Numbered from the stretch's first letter, positions 16,919 through 25,901 are shown. The stretch is 64,000 nt of DNA from Bacillus timonensis (GCA_020171895.1 JAIVAN010000007.1:1-64000); one strand, 5' to 3'. Notes: a model not told the origin generated them from the letters alone. Numbers and translations: made by a program.

Positions 16919-19015
16919 CTATTCTTTAATTCTTAATAACCGTAAACTGTTCAATGTAACAAGAAGAGTTGCTCCCATATCAGCGAATATTGCCATCCAA
17001 AGCGTGAGCCAGCCAGGGATAATTAATAATAAAGCTAACAACTTAATTCCAAGAGAGAAACTAATGTTTTCCTTAATAATTCTTAATGTTTTTCTACTTA
17101 ATCTTATCGTAAATGGAAGCTTATGAAGGTCATCAGCCATAAGAGCGATGTCTGCCGTTTCTAAAGCAGTATCCGTTCCCGCTCCTCCCATTGCGATTCC
17201 AACTGTTGACGCAGCTAAAGCAGGTGCATCATTCACCCCATCACCTACCATAGCAACACCTTTGTAAGTTTCACGTAATGCTTTCACCCGTCTAAGTTTG
17301 TCTTCTGGAAGTAATTCCGCTTCAACATCAGAGATGCCAATTCTTTTGGCAATCGCATTGGCTGTTTGATGATTATCTCCTGTTAGCATAATCGTTTTAT
17401 GAACACCCATATTTTGAAGTTTCTTAATTACTGATTGGCTCGTCTCTCTAATCTCATCTGCCACAGCAAATAATGCTAAAACGTGAGACTTCGTGAACAG
17501 CACCATGACTGTTTTCCCTTGAGATTGAAAGCTTGCTACTTCTTCATCTATCTTTTCACCTAGTATTTCTTTAACGAGTGAAGGACTACCAACAAAATAC
17601 TCTGTTTCTCCGATGCGTCCTTTCACTCCTTTTCCTGTTAACGAATGAAATTCAGCTATCACAAGTGAATTTATATCAAGAGATAACTCCTCAGCTTTTC
17701 GAACAATGGAAGCTGCTAGAGGATGCCCGGAATTTCTTTCTAATGCTGCAGCGATCTGAAGTAACACTGATTCTTCATCTCCGTTCAGTGAGATGATATC
17801 TGTTACAACAGGAGTTCCTTTTGTTAAGGTTCCTGTTTTATCAAACGCAATCGCATCAATTGCTCCCGCTTCTTCTAAATACACGCCACCCTTAATTAAC
17901 ACACCATTTTTTGCGGCATTTCCAATCGCTGTTACAATTGCAATGGGTGTAGATATGACGAGTGCACATGGACAACCTACGACTAAGACTGTTAATCCGC
18001 GATAAATCCATTCACTCCAATCTCCGCCTATTACTAATGGAGGAAGAATTGCTATGAGCAATGCAATTATCATGATAGCTGGTGTATAGTATTTAGCAAA
18101 TTTATCGACGAATGCTTGCGAAGGAGCTCGCTCTGCTTGTGCTTCCTCGACTAAGTGAATAATTTTAGCAATGGCTGTATCTTCAACTTGTTTTGTTACT
18201 TTCACTTCAAGGTAGCCTTCCTCATTCAACGTACCAGCAAACACCTCGTCATCAATCGCTTTTGCTACAGGTATTGACTCCCCTGTAATCGCAGATTGGT
18301 TAACGGATGACTCACCCTTTATTATCAAACCGTCCATTGCAATTTTTTGACCCGGCTTCACGAGCATGATATCGCCAATTTCGATTTCATCTACGTCAAC
18401 TTTTATTTCGTTTGAACCTCTCCTAATGACGGCTTCACGTGGTGCGATATCCATCAACGAACGAATAGATTGACGTGCTTTGTTCATCGAATAAGATTCA
18501 AGCGCTTCACTAATCGCAAATAAGATAACAACGGTTGCTCCTTCACCCCATTCACCAATTGCAGCAGCACCTATTATTGCGACTGTCATTAACGTCTTCA
18601 TATCAAATTGAAGGCGAAATAAATTTTTCAATCCTGTTAGAAATAACCGATATCCTCCGATTAGCATTGATACACTGTAAAACAATACACTTATTAGGCC
18701 TTCACCTATCATCCATCCCCCGATAAGGAACAGTAATGAAAGAAATAAAAATACATTTCTTTTTAGAAAAGATCCTTTTTTCAATTCTTCCATTCGTTGC
18801 TTTTCTGGATAAACTTTTATCGAGTCAAAAGCTCCTGCTTTTTCTAGTTCTTCAATTGATGCTTGCCCATATACGGTGAGCTTTGAAGCACCAAAGTTAA
18901 TCCGCGCATCCGATACTCCTGCAATGTCTTTTGTGTTTTTTTCAAATTTTTGAGCACAATTTGCACAGGTTAATCCTTGTAGTCGATAAGTGTTTTTTTC
19001 TTGTTGTTCCCCCAT
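16919..19015 (-). CDS. cadA: Heavy-metal P1B-type ATPase (Cd/Zn/Pb/Co exporter, CadA type)
   Basis: 698 residues. In order: one heavy-metal-associated domain with GLTCANC (C17, C20), transmembrane region, actuator domain with TGES, the CPC metal-binding helix [11 protein letters not shown], the phosphorylation site DKTGTLTKG, the HP motif near SGHPLA, and the hinge [12 protein letters not shown]. The CPC motif with an ArsR regulator of CadC type indicates export of divalent soft metals. The start ATG is 1 bp after the cadC stop codon TAATAG, so it is translationally coupled. Length and domain order are usual for the family. Confidence 0.95.
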   Translation of the reverse strand: MGEQQEKNTYRLQGLTCANCAQKFEKNTKDIAGVSDARINFGASKLTVYGQASIEELEKAGAFDSIKVYPEKQRMEELKKGSFLKRNVFLFLSLLFLIGGWMIGEGLISVLFYSVSMLIGGYRLFLTGLKNLFRLQFDMKTLMTVAIIGAAAIGEWGEGATVVILFAISEALESYSMNKARQSIRSLMDIAPREAVIRRGSNEIKVDVDEIEIGDIMLVKPGQKIAMDGLIIKGESSVNQSAITGESIPVAKAIDDEVFAGTLNEEGYLEVKVTKQVEDTAIAKIIHLVEEAQAERAPSQAFVDKFAKYYTPAIMIIALLIAILPPLVIGGDWSEWIYRGLTVLVVGCPCALVISTPIAIVTAIGNAAKNGVLIKGGVYLEEAGAIDAIAFDKTGTLTKGTPVVTDIISLNGDEESVLLQIAAALERNSGHPLAASIVRKAEELSLDINSLVIAEFHSLTGKGVKGRIGETEYFVGSPSLVKEILGEKIDEEVASFQSQGKTVMVLFTKSHVLALFAVADEIRETSQSVIKKLQNMGVHKTIMLTGDNHQTANAIAKRIGISDVEAELLPEDKLRRVKALRETYKGVAMVGDGVNDAPALAASTVGIAMGGAGTDTALETADIALMADDLHKLPFTIRLSRKTLRIIKENISFSLGIKLLALLLIIPGWLTLWMAIFADMGATLLVTLNSLRLLRIKE

Positions 19016-19018
19016 CTA

Positions 19019-19381
19019 TTATTGCCTCCCTTCTCTACTATGTTCAAAGGCAATCATAATTAATTGTTTAACATGATCATCATCTAATGAGTAAAACACT
19101 AATTTTCCTTCTTTTCTATATTTCGCAAGCCCCATATTTTTCAGTAGACGTAAGTGGTGTGATGCAGTTGCTGTTGAACTACCCACTATATTGGCTACAT
19201 CACAAACACATAATTCCTCTTCTTGGCACAATGCATAGGCAATTTTTATCCTAGTATCATCAGCTAAAGCCTTAAACATCTTGGCAACAAGAGTTGTATC
19301 CTGCTCATTTATATTTTCTTTTACACGACTAACTTTATCCTCATCAAAACAAAAAACTTCACATGATTCATCTTGATTCAA
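19019..19381 (-). CDS. cadC: ArsR/SmtB-family metal-responsive repressor (CadC type)
   Basis: 120 residues. The winged-helix core contains the ELCVCDVA metal-site motif of CadC (alpha-3N type) and the recognition helix STATASHHLRLLKNMGL. An N-terminal extension with further Cys (SCEVFC) supplies the remaining ligands, as in CadC, and DDHVKQLI resembles the alpha-5 segment. It begins with TTG after GAGGTGATGAGGG. It should bind the two operators just upstream and release them on Cd, Pb or Zn binding. First gene of cadC-cadA. Confidence 0.93.
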   Translation of the reverse strand: MNQDESCEVFCFDEDKVSRVKENINEQDTTLVAKMFKALADDTRIKIAYALCQEEELCVCDVANIVGSSTATASHHLRLLKNMGLAKYRKEGKLVFYSLDDDHVKQLIMIAFEHSREGRQ

Positions 19382-19398
19382 CCCTCATCACCTCTCAT

Positions 19399-19460
19399 TC
19401 AAATACTCGTTTGATTATAGTATATGATAATTTTTTTAAAACAGTCAAACAATTATTTGA
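19399..19460 (-). promoter_or_regulatory. cad promoter flanked by two CadC-type operators
   Basis: Minus-strand -35 TTGACT (19443-19448) and -10 TATACT (19419-19424) have an 18-bp spacer. Two 16-bp inverted repeats of the form TCAAA-N6-TTTGA bracket it: 19445-19460 overlaps the -35, and 19399-19414 lies at or just past the transcription start. The half-sites resemble the ATTTGAA core of known CadC operators. Repression by occlusion at both ends is inferred. Confidence 0.75.
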
Positions 19461-19557
19461 ATGTATATACCCATTATTCTTGTAGATAAACTTGATTAAT
19501 GAATACTATCCCCTAATGGACAAATGTAAGCACTAATGGAGATTGATATAGGAAAAC

Positions 19558-19586
19558 AAAAAAGTCTTCATGCAAAAGATGAAGGC
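19558..19586 (-). terminator. Terminator downstream of the 52-bp array
   Basis: On the minus strand GCCTTCAT pairs with ATGAAGAC (one G-T pair) over a 7-nt loop, followed by TTTTTTG. It stands at the far end of the tandem array, so a transcript from ymaF would pass through the whole array before ending here. Confidence 0.6.
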
Positions 19587-19604
19587 TAGTATAGGATTTT
19601 ATTT

Positions 19605-19995
19605 AGTTTATGAAGGACCTTTTTCATCTTTAATGTGCTCATTTCGGACTTCATTCTGCTTATGAGCGACTCTTTTCATCTTTGAGGTGGACGTTACGGA
19701 CTTCATCAGGTTTATGAAGGACCTTTTTCATCTTTGAAGTGCTCATTTCGGACTTCATTCTGCTTATGAACGACCTTTTTCATATCTGAGGTGGACGTTA
19801 CGGACTTCATCAGGTTTATGAAGGACCTTTTTCACCTTTGAAGTGCTTATTTCGGACTTCATTCTGCTTATGAACGACCTTTTTCATATCTGAGGTGGAC
19901 GTTACGGACTTCATCAGGTTTATGAAGGACCTTTTTCATCTTTGAAATGCTCATTTCGGACTTCATTCTGCTTATGAAGGAATTTACCGAACTTT
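19605..19995. repeat. Tandem array with exact 52-bp period (7 units)
   Basis: The marker CGGACTTCAT recurs at 19645, 19697, 19749, 19801, 19853, 19905 and 19957, each exactly 52 bp apart. Units alternate between two types (CTCATTTCGG.. and ACGTTACGG..), giving a 104-bp higher-order unit. On the minus strand each unit can form a small TTCAT / ATGAA hairpin. There are no indels between units. There is no open frame or unique spacer. A related array lies at 52875-53075. Confidence 0.93.
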
Positions 19996-20039
19996 TTATA
20001 TTCAAGCTAGTCCTCCTTCATTCATTCCTTTTCATACAT

Positions 20040-20441
20040 TTACCATCCTTTCGGAAAATACCCTATTCCTCGGCTCGTTGTTCCCTTAAAGGTATGATCA
20101 TGAACATCCTGAGCTAAATTTTGACTATACACTACACCCCCCGTGTCGTTTTTAATTGGCTCAGTGTAATTAAAATATACCCTGCCTGAGATTTCATGGT
20201 AATGCCCACCGTTTTTTAAAGGCTTTGCTGGTCCAGTTTTTCCATAGAACCGATGTTTATGCTTGTTGAATTCAGAAGACACTCCAGAATAATAATGGAA
20301 ATGGTCGTCGTCATTTCGTCCGTTTACACTAAATGTAAAGCCATCAATGATATGTGTATGCCCTTCCTTTTCAACCGATTGAGCATAAAAATAGTGTGCA
20401 TGCTGTTGTCGTTCATTCCAAATAATGTTTGAGAAAAACAC
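20040..20441 (-). CDS. ymaF: YmaF family His-rich protein
   Basis: 133 residues, unusually rich in His with recurring pairs: QHAHYFYA, GHTHIIDG, DDHFHYY, NKHKHRFYG, GHYHEISG and VHDHTFKG. This repeated His-x-His pattern and the KTGPAKPLKNGGHYH segment are typical of B. subtilis YmaF. No membrane segment or signal is present. Metal binding is plausible from composition but not established. It starts at GTG 20441 after AAAAGGAGA. The 52-bp array follows its stop codon. It is not at the ymaF position of B. subtilis. Confidence 0.75.
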   Translation of the reverse strand: MFFSNIIWNERQQHAHYFYAQSVEKEGHTHIIDGFTFSVNGRNDDDHFHYYSGVSSEFNKHKHRFYGKTGPAKPLKNGGHYHEISGRVYFNYTEPIKNDTGGVVYSQNLAQDVHDHTFKGTTSRGIGYFPKGW

Positions 20442-20487
20442 GATAAATATCTCCTTTTACACTTTTTTATACTGTATGTGAATCCAA

Positions 20488-20515
20488 GTAAAAAGGCCCC
20501 TAGAAAGGAGCCTTT
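20488..20515 (-). terminator. Terminator after yqzE
   Basis: On the minus strand AAAGGCTCC pairs with GGGGCCTTT (one mismatch), followed by TTAC after a T run. It separates yqzE from ymaF. Confidence 0.75.
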
Positions 20516-20525
20516 AAAGTAATTG

Positions 20526-20708
20526 TTAGTTTTTCTTTTTTTTATACCACAGCATAAATGCAAAGGGGATGACACCAAACCATCTATCTAACATGGGAGA
20601 TTTTTCTTGTTTTCGTTTTTGACGTGTTTGTTTTCTTACTTCCTTTGGCTTATCAATGTAGCTAACAATTTGTTGTGTAACAAACTTCACATAGTCATTT
20701 GTGGACAT
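20526..20708 (-). CDS. yqzE: YqzE family protein
   Basis: 60 residues. The start MSTNDYVKFVTQQIVSYID and the basic stretch KEVRKQTRQKRKQEK followed by a C-terminal hydrophobic segment (WFGVIPFAFMLW) are characteristic of YqzE, which in B. subtilis lies just past comGG. The C-terminal segment could anchor it in the membrane. Function unknown. A competing longer frame overlapping the 5' half is a shadow. The ribosome site AAAGGGTG precedes the ATG. Confidence 0.88.
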   Translation of the reverse strand: MSTNDYVKFVTQQIVSYIDKPKEVRKQTRQKRKQEKSPMLDRWFGVIPFAFMLWYKKKKN

Positions 20709-20758
20709 CTAATCACCCTTTGTCCAATGATTTAATAATAGTAGTATGTACAAAACAG

Positions 20759-21256
20759 CTACTTTTTAACCGTGTTAATAATCTCTTTCACAATCATTTC
20801 AATTGATTTGCTAGTTGTTTTGACAGTTAAATCTGCTTCTTCATAAAAGGGTAATCTGTCATGATAAAGCTTTGTCATTTTTTCTTGATCATTTTTATCA
20901 AAAAGTGGACGATTTTTATTTACAGCTACTCTTTTAAATACTTCTTCTATTTCAGCGTGAAGAAAAATAGTAAAACCATTTTGCTTCATCCATTGGCGAT
21001 TAGCTAGCTGGGTAACCATACCTCCACCCGTTGTGATAATGATATTTTCAGTCGGTAATTCCTGGATGCATTTCTTTTCATATTCTCTAAAAGTCACTTC
21101 TCCATCTACATTAAAAATCTCAGGGATTGTCTTTCCAGTTTGCTGTTCAATATACTTATCTGTGTCAACCACCGGAAGGTTCAATGATTTACCAAGTAGT
21201 CGTCCAATTGTTGTTTTTCCCGCTCCCATAAAACCTGTTAAGTAAATAACTTTCAT
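20759..21256 (-). CDS. aroK: Shikimate kinase
   Basis: 165 residues. Shikimate kinase phosphorylates shikimate in the chorismate pathway. Motifs in order: Walker A GFMGAGKTT (residues 8-16), the shikimate-binding D-T-D (VVDTDKYIE), the GGG of ITTGGGMV, and the lid arginine in NRPLF. The start at MKVIYLTGF is supported by GGAGGAGATT; an open frame runs 27 codons further up without a site. It lies between the comG operon and yqzE in the same direction. Confidence 0.94.
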   Translation of the reverse strand: MKVIYLTGFMGAGKTTIGRLLGKSLNLPVVDTDKYIEQQTGKTIPEIFNVDGEVTFREYEKKCIQELPTENIIITTGGGMVTQLANRQWMKQNGFTIFLHAEIEEVFKRVAVNKNRPLFDKNDQEKMTKLYHDRLPFYEEADLTVKTTSKSIEMIVKEIINTVKK

Positions 21257-21345
21257 AATCTCCTCCGTACCATTCTTTTTAATTGATAGTACCCACTTTC
21301 TCAAAAAAGAGCAAGGAGCAGATATTATCCGCTCCAAAAATGAGT

Positions 21346-21600
21346 TTAGGATTCAGGCATGATCCAAATTATTTCACAAATACGCATAAAAAACTGAGAA
21401 TCTCCTGCCATTAAAACCACATGGTCAGGCTTTACATCAAGTACGACACCACGAATTGACCCTCTCGTAGTTTCAATAATGACTTCTTTACTTCGCAAAC
21501 TGTTTAATGCCTGGATGACATACGGTTCAACAATCATGTATTGCTTAATTTTATCCATCATATGGTGATCTCTGTAAGGGTATGGTTGGTAATAATTCAA
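21346..21600 (-). CDS. yuzF: DUF2642 protein (YuzF-like)
   Basis: 84 residues. A short Tyr/Pro/His-rich N-terminus (NYYQPYPYRDHH) precedes a small beta domain with LRSKEVIIETTRGSIRGVVLDVKPDHVVL, the pattern of DUF2642/Sm-like YuzF proteins found as small accessory proteins in Bacillaceae. Function unknown. The ribosome site GAAAAGGAGGAATG is strong. It sits between comGG and aroK, with a weak GGAGC/GCTCC hairpin after it (21313-21333). Confidence 0.7.
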   Translation of the reverse strand: MNYYQPYPYRDHHMMDKIKQYMIVEPYVIQALNSLRSKEVIIETTRGSIRGVVLDVKPDHVVLMAGDSQFFMRICEIIWIMPES

Positions 21601-21685
21601 TTTACATTCCTCCTTTTCTCACACTATCTCTATGACAGAAGCGGAAGAATGGTTTGGGTTATAACCTAAAAGTACCAAAATAACC

Positions 21686-22066
21686 TTACCGATATTCAAA
21701 CCATTGGGTAATTTCTTTTTTAGAAAGATCATAGAAAAATTGGGACTTGTATTCTCTTTCTATCGTAGTACGGCAAGTCACAATGACACGAACAACCTCT
21801 GGGGAAGTCATAGCCATACTATAAGAAACAGTGCCATCCTCATACATGATGTTGCCAAATGATGATATTTCACCAGTATCTATTTTAGCTGTTACATCAC
21901 TTACAGCCATTTGCATTATGTTTTCAAGTATATAAAGTTGCTGGATTTCTATTGAAAACCGCTTGTCTATCTCATACAAAGTAAGTTGATGCACAAATAT
22001 AATAAATGCCATTAAGGAGATTACAATTGTTATTGGTAGTATAAAGCCTTTCTCACTTTTTATCAT
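21686..22066 (-). CDS. comGG: Competence minor pseudopilin ComGG
   Basis: 126 residues. The N-terminus EKGFILPITIVISLMAFIIFV is a degenerate type IV pilin-like leader and hydrophobic helix, as in ComGG, followed by a poorly conserved soluble domain. It is the last gene of the comG operon, which builds the transformation pseudopilus. Its ATG overlaps the comGF stop. Sequence alone is weak; identification rests on position, leader and size. Confidence 0.85.
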   Translation of the reverse strand: MIKSEKGFILPITIVISLMAFIIFVHQLTLYEIDKRFSIEIQQLYILENIMQMAVSDVTAKIDTGEISSFGNIMYEDGTVSYSMAMTSPEVVRVIVTCRTTIEREYKSQFFYDLSKKEITQWFEYR

Positions 22067-22494
22067 GATGTGACACCGACTGTTGCAATCGCATATACTT
22101 TTGCTGATTTTGTTATGTCATAAATATCAACTACTCGAATTTCTATCCCATTTTGTAAAGGGTGGAAAGTGACTGAGTTGATTTCTTGTAAAATGATTTC
22201 ATGTCCACTTCCATTTACTCTTCTCCTTATTTTGTCCCCATACTTTTCATAACTTATCACTTGATTTTGTTGATAAAAATACAATTTATTATTAGCTATT
22301 GTTACGGATGTCGATTCTCTGATCTCCATTTTTGCCTGTTGTAAAAAAATCTCCCATTCCATTCTGTTTACTTGATGTTTCAATGAGGATTCTAAAAATA
22401 TTATTTTCAGAAATGGTGTGATGAGAGTAAGAACCACTACTAAACAGGCCATACTAACTAATGTCTCGATTAACGTAAAACCTTTACTTTTCAT
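22063..22494 (-). CDS. comGF: Competence minor pseudopilin ComGF
   Basis: 143 residues with a clear class III prepilin signal, KSKGFTLIETLVSMACLVVVL, cut after Gly by ComC, followed by a soluble domain containing FLQQAKMEIRES and YEKYGDKIRRRVNGSGHE, the ComGF signature. It is a component of the DNA-uptake pseudopilus. It follows comGE by 3 bp and overlaps comGG by 4 bp (ATGA). Confidence 0.92.
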   Translation of the reverse strand: MKSKGFTLIETLVSMACLVVVLTLITPFLKIIFLESSLKHQVNRMEWEIFLQQAKMEIRESTSVTIANNKLYFYQQNQVISYEKYGDKIRRRVNGSGHEIILQEINSVTFHPLQNGIEIRVVDIYDITKSAKVYAIATVGVTS

Positions 22495-22497
22495 GTT

Positions 22498-22827
22498 TTA
22501 TACATCACCACACTTTTTCTGTTGCTTGCCCATAGAATTTACCCAAGAGACACATAAGACAGTTTGTCCAGTCTCATTCTCTTCGAATGTAAGTGAAAAC
22601 AAATGTGATTGGTAGGTAACTTCTCTCGGGGCCTCGACCTTTGATAGACGAAATAATTGTAGTTCCTCAAACAAAATTTGAGTGGCCATATTTTCTAACA
22701 TAAGATTAGTTCTTTCATAATGTAAAATTATAAAGTTAGGCAATAGAAATAAACTAAGCATAAAGACAATTGCCAAGGATACAATCACCTCAACAAAACT
22801 CATCCCACTTTTAGAGAGGGCTAACAT
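22498..22827 (-). CDS. comGE: Competence minor pseudopilin ComGE
   Basis: 109 residues. The prepilin-like N-terminus LSKSGMSFVEVIVSLAIVFML carries the Glu at position +5 after the cleavage site. The rest is a small soluble domain with FEENETGQTVLCVSW and two late Cys. It overlaps the end of comGD by 17 bp. Identification is by operon position and leader. Confidence 0.88.
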   Translation of the reverse strand: MLALSKSGMSFVEVIVSLAIVFMLSLFLLPNFIILHYERTNLMLENMATQILFEELQLFRLSKVEAPREVTYQSHLFSLTFEENETGQTVLCVSWVNSMGKQQKKCGDV

Positions 22828-23266
22828 AGAACCTCCCCTTTCCTAACAAAAAAACTACAGAGAACGACTTTTCTCTAAAATGAACCAAAATTGTTCCTGA
22901 TTTACTTATATTTCCATTACTTTTAAAATACAGTGTAGTTCCTAAAGTGTTTGGTTGTATTTGAATTTCAGAGTCATACTGCCTTTCAAGGATTGTTGTA
23001 TTAAGCCCTCCCGCTACCAGTTTGTAGGAAGGTTTATCTGAATATAGATAAACCTTTACAGTCTTACTATGACTGATTGCATAACTTTGAGCATACAAAA
23101 TGTCACTTTGAAATTGTTCAAAGAATTGATCAATCTTTTTCGAGGTGTGTAAAGGGAGAAGATAGAGTAGACTTATTGATGTAAAAATACTTACGCAAAG
23201 TAATACTAATAATGTTTCGGCCAAGGTAAAACCATCTTGTTTAAGGTAGCGCAACTTCCTGTACAT
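22811..23266 (-). CDS. comGD: Competence minor pseudopilin ComGD
   Basis: 151 residues with prepilin signal QDGFTLAETLLVLLCVSIF and a GspH-like C-terminal domain (FEQFQSDILYAQSYAISHS). It is part of the minor pilin complex initiating pseudopilus assembly. The start overlaps comGC by 26 bp, with no independent strong ribosome site, so translation is probably coupled. Confidence 0.9.
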   Translation of the reverse strand: MYRKLRYLKQDGFTLAETLLVLLCVSIFTSISLLYLLPLHTSKKIDQFFEQFQSDILYAQSYAISHSKTVKVYLYSDKPSYKLVAGGLNTTILERQYDSEIQIQPNTLGTTLYFKSNGNISKSGTILVHFREKSFSVVFLLGKGRFYVSPL

Positions 23267-23540
23267 CCCCGTTCGGAGTTACTTCTAGTATTTTACCATT
23301 CGGGCAAGTTGCGCCTTTTACATAACCACCATCTATTAAATCTTGCATTGAAGGAATAATATTATTTTCAATATTATAAGCTTGTACTTGAGCTTCGACC
23401 ATTAATTTAAATGCTTCACAACCTTTATCATTAATCACCTGATTATGTGTTGTAACGTTTGGAATTGCCACTAAAAGTAAAATGGAAATAACAACCATTA
23501 CAACTAACATTTCAATAAGCGTAAAACCTTTTTCATTCAT
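23241..23540 (-). CDS. comGC: Major competence pseudopilin ComGC
   Basis: 99 residues. The leader MNEKGFTLIEMLVVMVVISILLLVAIPN is a textbook prepilin signal and helix. Two cysteines (GCEAF and ATCPNG) match the intramolecular disulphide pair of B. subtilis ComGC, which forms the major subunit of the transformation pilus. It starts 14 bp after comGB with ribosome site AAAGGAGGAACAAAAA. Confidence 0.95.
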   Translation of the reverse strand: MNEKGFTLIEMLVVMVVISILLLVAIPNVTTHNQVINDKGCEAFKLMVEAQVQAYNIENNIIPSMQDLIDGGYVKGATCPNGKILEVTPNGDVQEVALP

Positions 23541-23554
23541 TTTTTGTTCCTCCT

Positions 23555-24586
23555 TTAAATTGACTGTATGAGTTGATACATAGGTAGCATAATGATTAAG
23601 TACATAAAAATAATCATGACCCCTATCACAGTAAATAAAGTGGGTTGAAGAATTCTGAGTAATCTTTCAACCATTTCAGCGGTTCTTTTTAAGCAAAATT
23701 GACTATAATCAAAAAGTTCCCTTTCTAGGTTTCCATTGGCTTGTCCATGAGCAATAACCAATCCTAATTCACCCTCGTAAAATGAGCTATTCATAATAAG
23801 CTCATCCAGTCTTTCACCAGCTGATAAACTATTAACAATATCCTTTGATTCAACCTTAAAAAATGATGAATGACTTATTCTCTCAAATACCTTTAGCGCT
23901 TCATAAATTGAAAGTCCACCCTTAAGCAAATTACTTAACTGTACAGAGAAAAAATGAGAATTATTTAACTTAATGTATGTTCTTAATAAGGGGATTTTTG
24001 TGAAAATCATCATTCTTTTCTTCGGTGTGAGTTTTTTGATTGTAAGGCTAGTAAATAAAAGGAGAATTAGAATCATAATGGCTCCTATAAGAAACCATTG
24101 ACTGGGGATGTAAACAAGATTCATAAACACTCGGTAGTAAGTGTCACTACCTTGCATAGAAAAGTAGAGCATTTCAAATTGTGGAACTAACACTTGTTTA
24201 ATAACGAAAAACATTCCTAACACCATACACACCAAAAACAAAGGATAACGAATGAGTTTCTTTAAAGTATCTAAATGGAACATCTTCGTTTTTAATATGG
24301 AACTTGCTTGTTTTAAAGCGAATGATAGATCACCGTGTTTTTCAGAGAAGTATAAATATGCTAGGACATCTTTATGAAAGTTTAATGATGTTAAAAACTG
24401 ATAGATTGTCTCCCCCTCTTTTAGTGCTGTAATAAACCTTTGTAAATCCTTTTGACACTCAGTACGAAATTGTATGGATAGAAACCCCACAGCTTGTGAA
24501 AAGGTATAACCGTTTTCAAGAAGTTCTCCAAGACGTTTTAATAATTCATATTGTTCTTTTAAACTCCAATTATTCTTCTTTATCAT
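23555..24586 (-). CDS. comGB: Competence type II/IV secretion membrane protein ComGB
   Basis: 343 residues, the polytopic platform protein (GspF/PilC family) of the pseudopilus machine. Two GspF domains (about 10-130 and 200-320) each precede hydrophobic segments; VLVPQFEMLYFSMQG and the C-terminal FTVIGVMIIFMYLIIMLPMY are typical. Its 5' end overlaps comGA by 17 bp. Confidence 0.93.
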   Translation of the reverse strand: MIKKNNWSLKEQYELLKRLGELLENGYTFSQAVGFLSIQFRTECQKDLQRFITALKEGETIYQFLTSLNFHKDVLAYLYFSEKHGDLSFALKQASSILKTKMFHLDTLKKLIRYPLFLVCMVLGMFFVIKQVLVPQFEMLYFSMQGSDTYYRVFMNLVYIPSQWFLIGAIMILILLLFTSLTIKKLTPKKRMMIFTKIPLLRTYIKLNNSHFFSVQLSNLLKGGLSIYEALKVFERISHSSFFKVESKDIVNSLSAGERLDELIMNSSFYEGELGLVIAHGQANGNLERELFDYSQFCLKRTAEMVERLLRILQPTLFTVIGVMIIFMYLIIMLPMYQLIQSI

Positions 24587-25640
24587 CTGTTATCCATCTT
24601 TCATATGAATGTGGATATAAAAAACCAAGAGCAATTCCTTTTTTTATCACATCACGCAAACGTTCATAGTGATATTGGGCTGATTCACCTCTTGCTTCTT
24701 TTAAAACTTGTAAAAGAGCTTTCCCCTGTAATAATTCATAAACACCCGCCCTCGTATTTTGCCTCATTTGTTTGCACATAGGCGAACAAGCACCCTTACA
24801 ATACGGGCACTTTAATTCAATTAAACGTTGAGCAACAACTGCAATTAACGTCTGCTCTATTTCTTGTAATGAAACATTAAATTCTAACAATCGATGAACT
24901 GCACCTGGAGCATCTCTTGTATGCATGGTAGTTAGAACTAGATGTCCAGTTAGAGCAGCTCTTACTGCTATTTTTGCTGTTTCCGAATCACGTATTTCTC
25001 CTACCATAATGATGTCAGGATCGTGACGTAAAATTGCTTTTAATCCAAGAGCATACGTTATTCCAGCCTTTTCATTGACTTGAACTTGAAGAACATCGTC
25101 GTTTCTTTTTTCTATAGGATCTTCTAAGGTAATAATGTTACGATTGAACATCTGTCGAGTAGCATTTATTAGGGAGTAGAGCGTTGTTGTTTTACCAGAT
25201 CCAGTCGGACCAGTAAATATGATGAGGCCATGAGAGTGATTTAGTAATGCGAGTAGTTTTTTTGTGGTCTTTGGAAATAATGAAAGCTTTGCTAATGGAT
25301 GATGGTTACTATCCGGGATAATTCTAATGACCATACTTTCATACTGATATGTAGGTAAAGTAGAAAGGCGAAGACTCAATTCAATGTTTTTCAACTTAAT
25401 AGATAATGAACCATTTTGTGGACGCCTTTTTTCTCCGATATCCATCCCTGCTAGGAATTTATAATGGGATATTAACCTTTCGCAAACATTTTTAGAAATT
25501 TTCTCTTTTTCGAAGAGGTCATTGTCAATTCTCATCTTTACGATTGCGTCATATTCTCTAGGAATAAGGTGAATATCTGATGCATTCATCATAAATGATT
25601 CTTCAATAAGACGATCTCCATATCTTTCAATCGAATTCAA
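24570..25640 (-). CDS. comGA: Competence traffic ATPase ComGA
   Basis: 356 residues, the size of B. subtilis ComGA. It powers pseudopilus assembly. Motifs: Walker A TGPTGSGKTTT, Asp box LEDPIE, Walker B DPDIIMVGEIRD and His box HLVLTTMHTRD, plus a four-Cys zinc site CPYCKGACSPMC. The start is TTG 25640, preceded by AAGGAGGGACACGG. First gene of the seven-gene comG operon. In B. subtilis ComK drives it; I could not find a convincing K-box here, only a possible -10 TACAAT. Confidence 0.95.
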   Translation of the reverse strand: MNSIERYGDRLIEESFMMNASDIHLIPREYDAIVKMRIDNDLFEKEKISKNVCERLISHYKFLAGMDIGEKRRPQNGSLSIKLKNIELSLRLSTLPTYQYESMVIRIIPDSNHHPLAKLSLFPKTTKKLLALLNHSHGLIIFTGPTGSGKTTTLYSLINATRQMFNRNIITLEDPIEKRNDDVLQVQVNEKAGITYALGLKAILRHDPDIIMVGEIRDSETAKIAVRAALTGHLVLTTMHTRDAPGAVHRLLEFNVSLQEIEQTLIAVVAQRLIELKCPYCKGACSPMCKQMRQNTRAGVYELLQGKALLQVLKEARGESAQYHYERLRDVIKKGIALGFLYPHSYERWITDDKEE

Positions 25641-25732
25641 CCGTGTCCCTCCTTAACAATTTTATCTTTTAGCACCACCTATTGTACATCATTCTATTCA
25701 ATTACGATAAGTTGTTCAAAAAAAGTTCAAAC

Positions 25733-25755
25733 AAAAAAGTCCCAATAGGGACTTT
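25733..25755 (-). terminator. Terminator after tRNA-Gln
   Basis: AAAGTCCC pairs with GGGACTTT over a 4-nt loop, with a TTTTTTG tract on the minus strand. It lies 8 bp past the tRNA 3' end. Confidence 0.9.
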
Positions 25756-25762
25756 CACATGA

Positions 25763-25834
25763 CTGGGCTAGCTGGATTCGAACCAACGCATGACGGAGTC
25801 AAAGTCCGTTGCCTTACCGCTTGGCTATAGCCCA
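25763..25834 (-). tRNA. trnQ: tRNA-Gln (anticodon UUG)
   Basis: A 72-nt cloverleaf on the minus strand: acceptor TGGGCTA pairs with TAGCCCA, D-arm AGCCAAGCGGTAAGGCA, anticodon loop CTTTGAC with UUG, T-arm GTTGGTTCGAATCCAGC. No CCA is encoded. It stands alone between mgsR and comGA with its own terminator. Confidence 0.96.
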
Positions 25835-25901
25835 ATTTTTTATTACATTTCATAGATTGTACGTAAAAGGATTTTTTTATTCAAGAAAATAACGAAAATG
25901 A

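Noticed and set aside
19605-19995. 52-bp array as a possible CRISPR
   Set aside because: There are no unique spacers alternating with constant repeats; the whole 52-bp unit is related from copy to copy, and no cas genes are near.
25641-25732. ComK box (AAAA-N5-TTTT pairs) in front of comGA
   Set aside because: AT-rich tracts are present but I could not find two correctly spaced AAAAN5TTTT motifs upstream of the possible -10 TACAAT, so no site is claimed.
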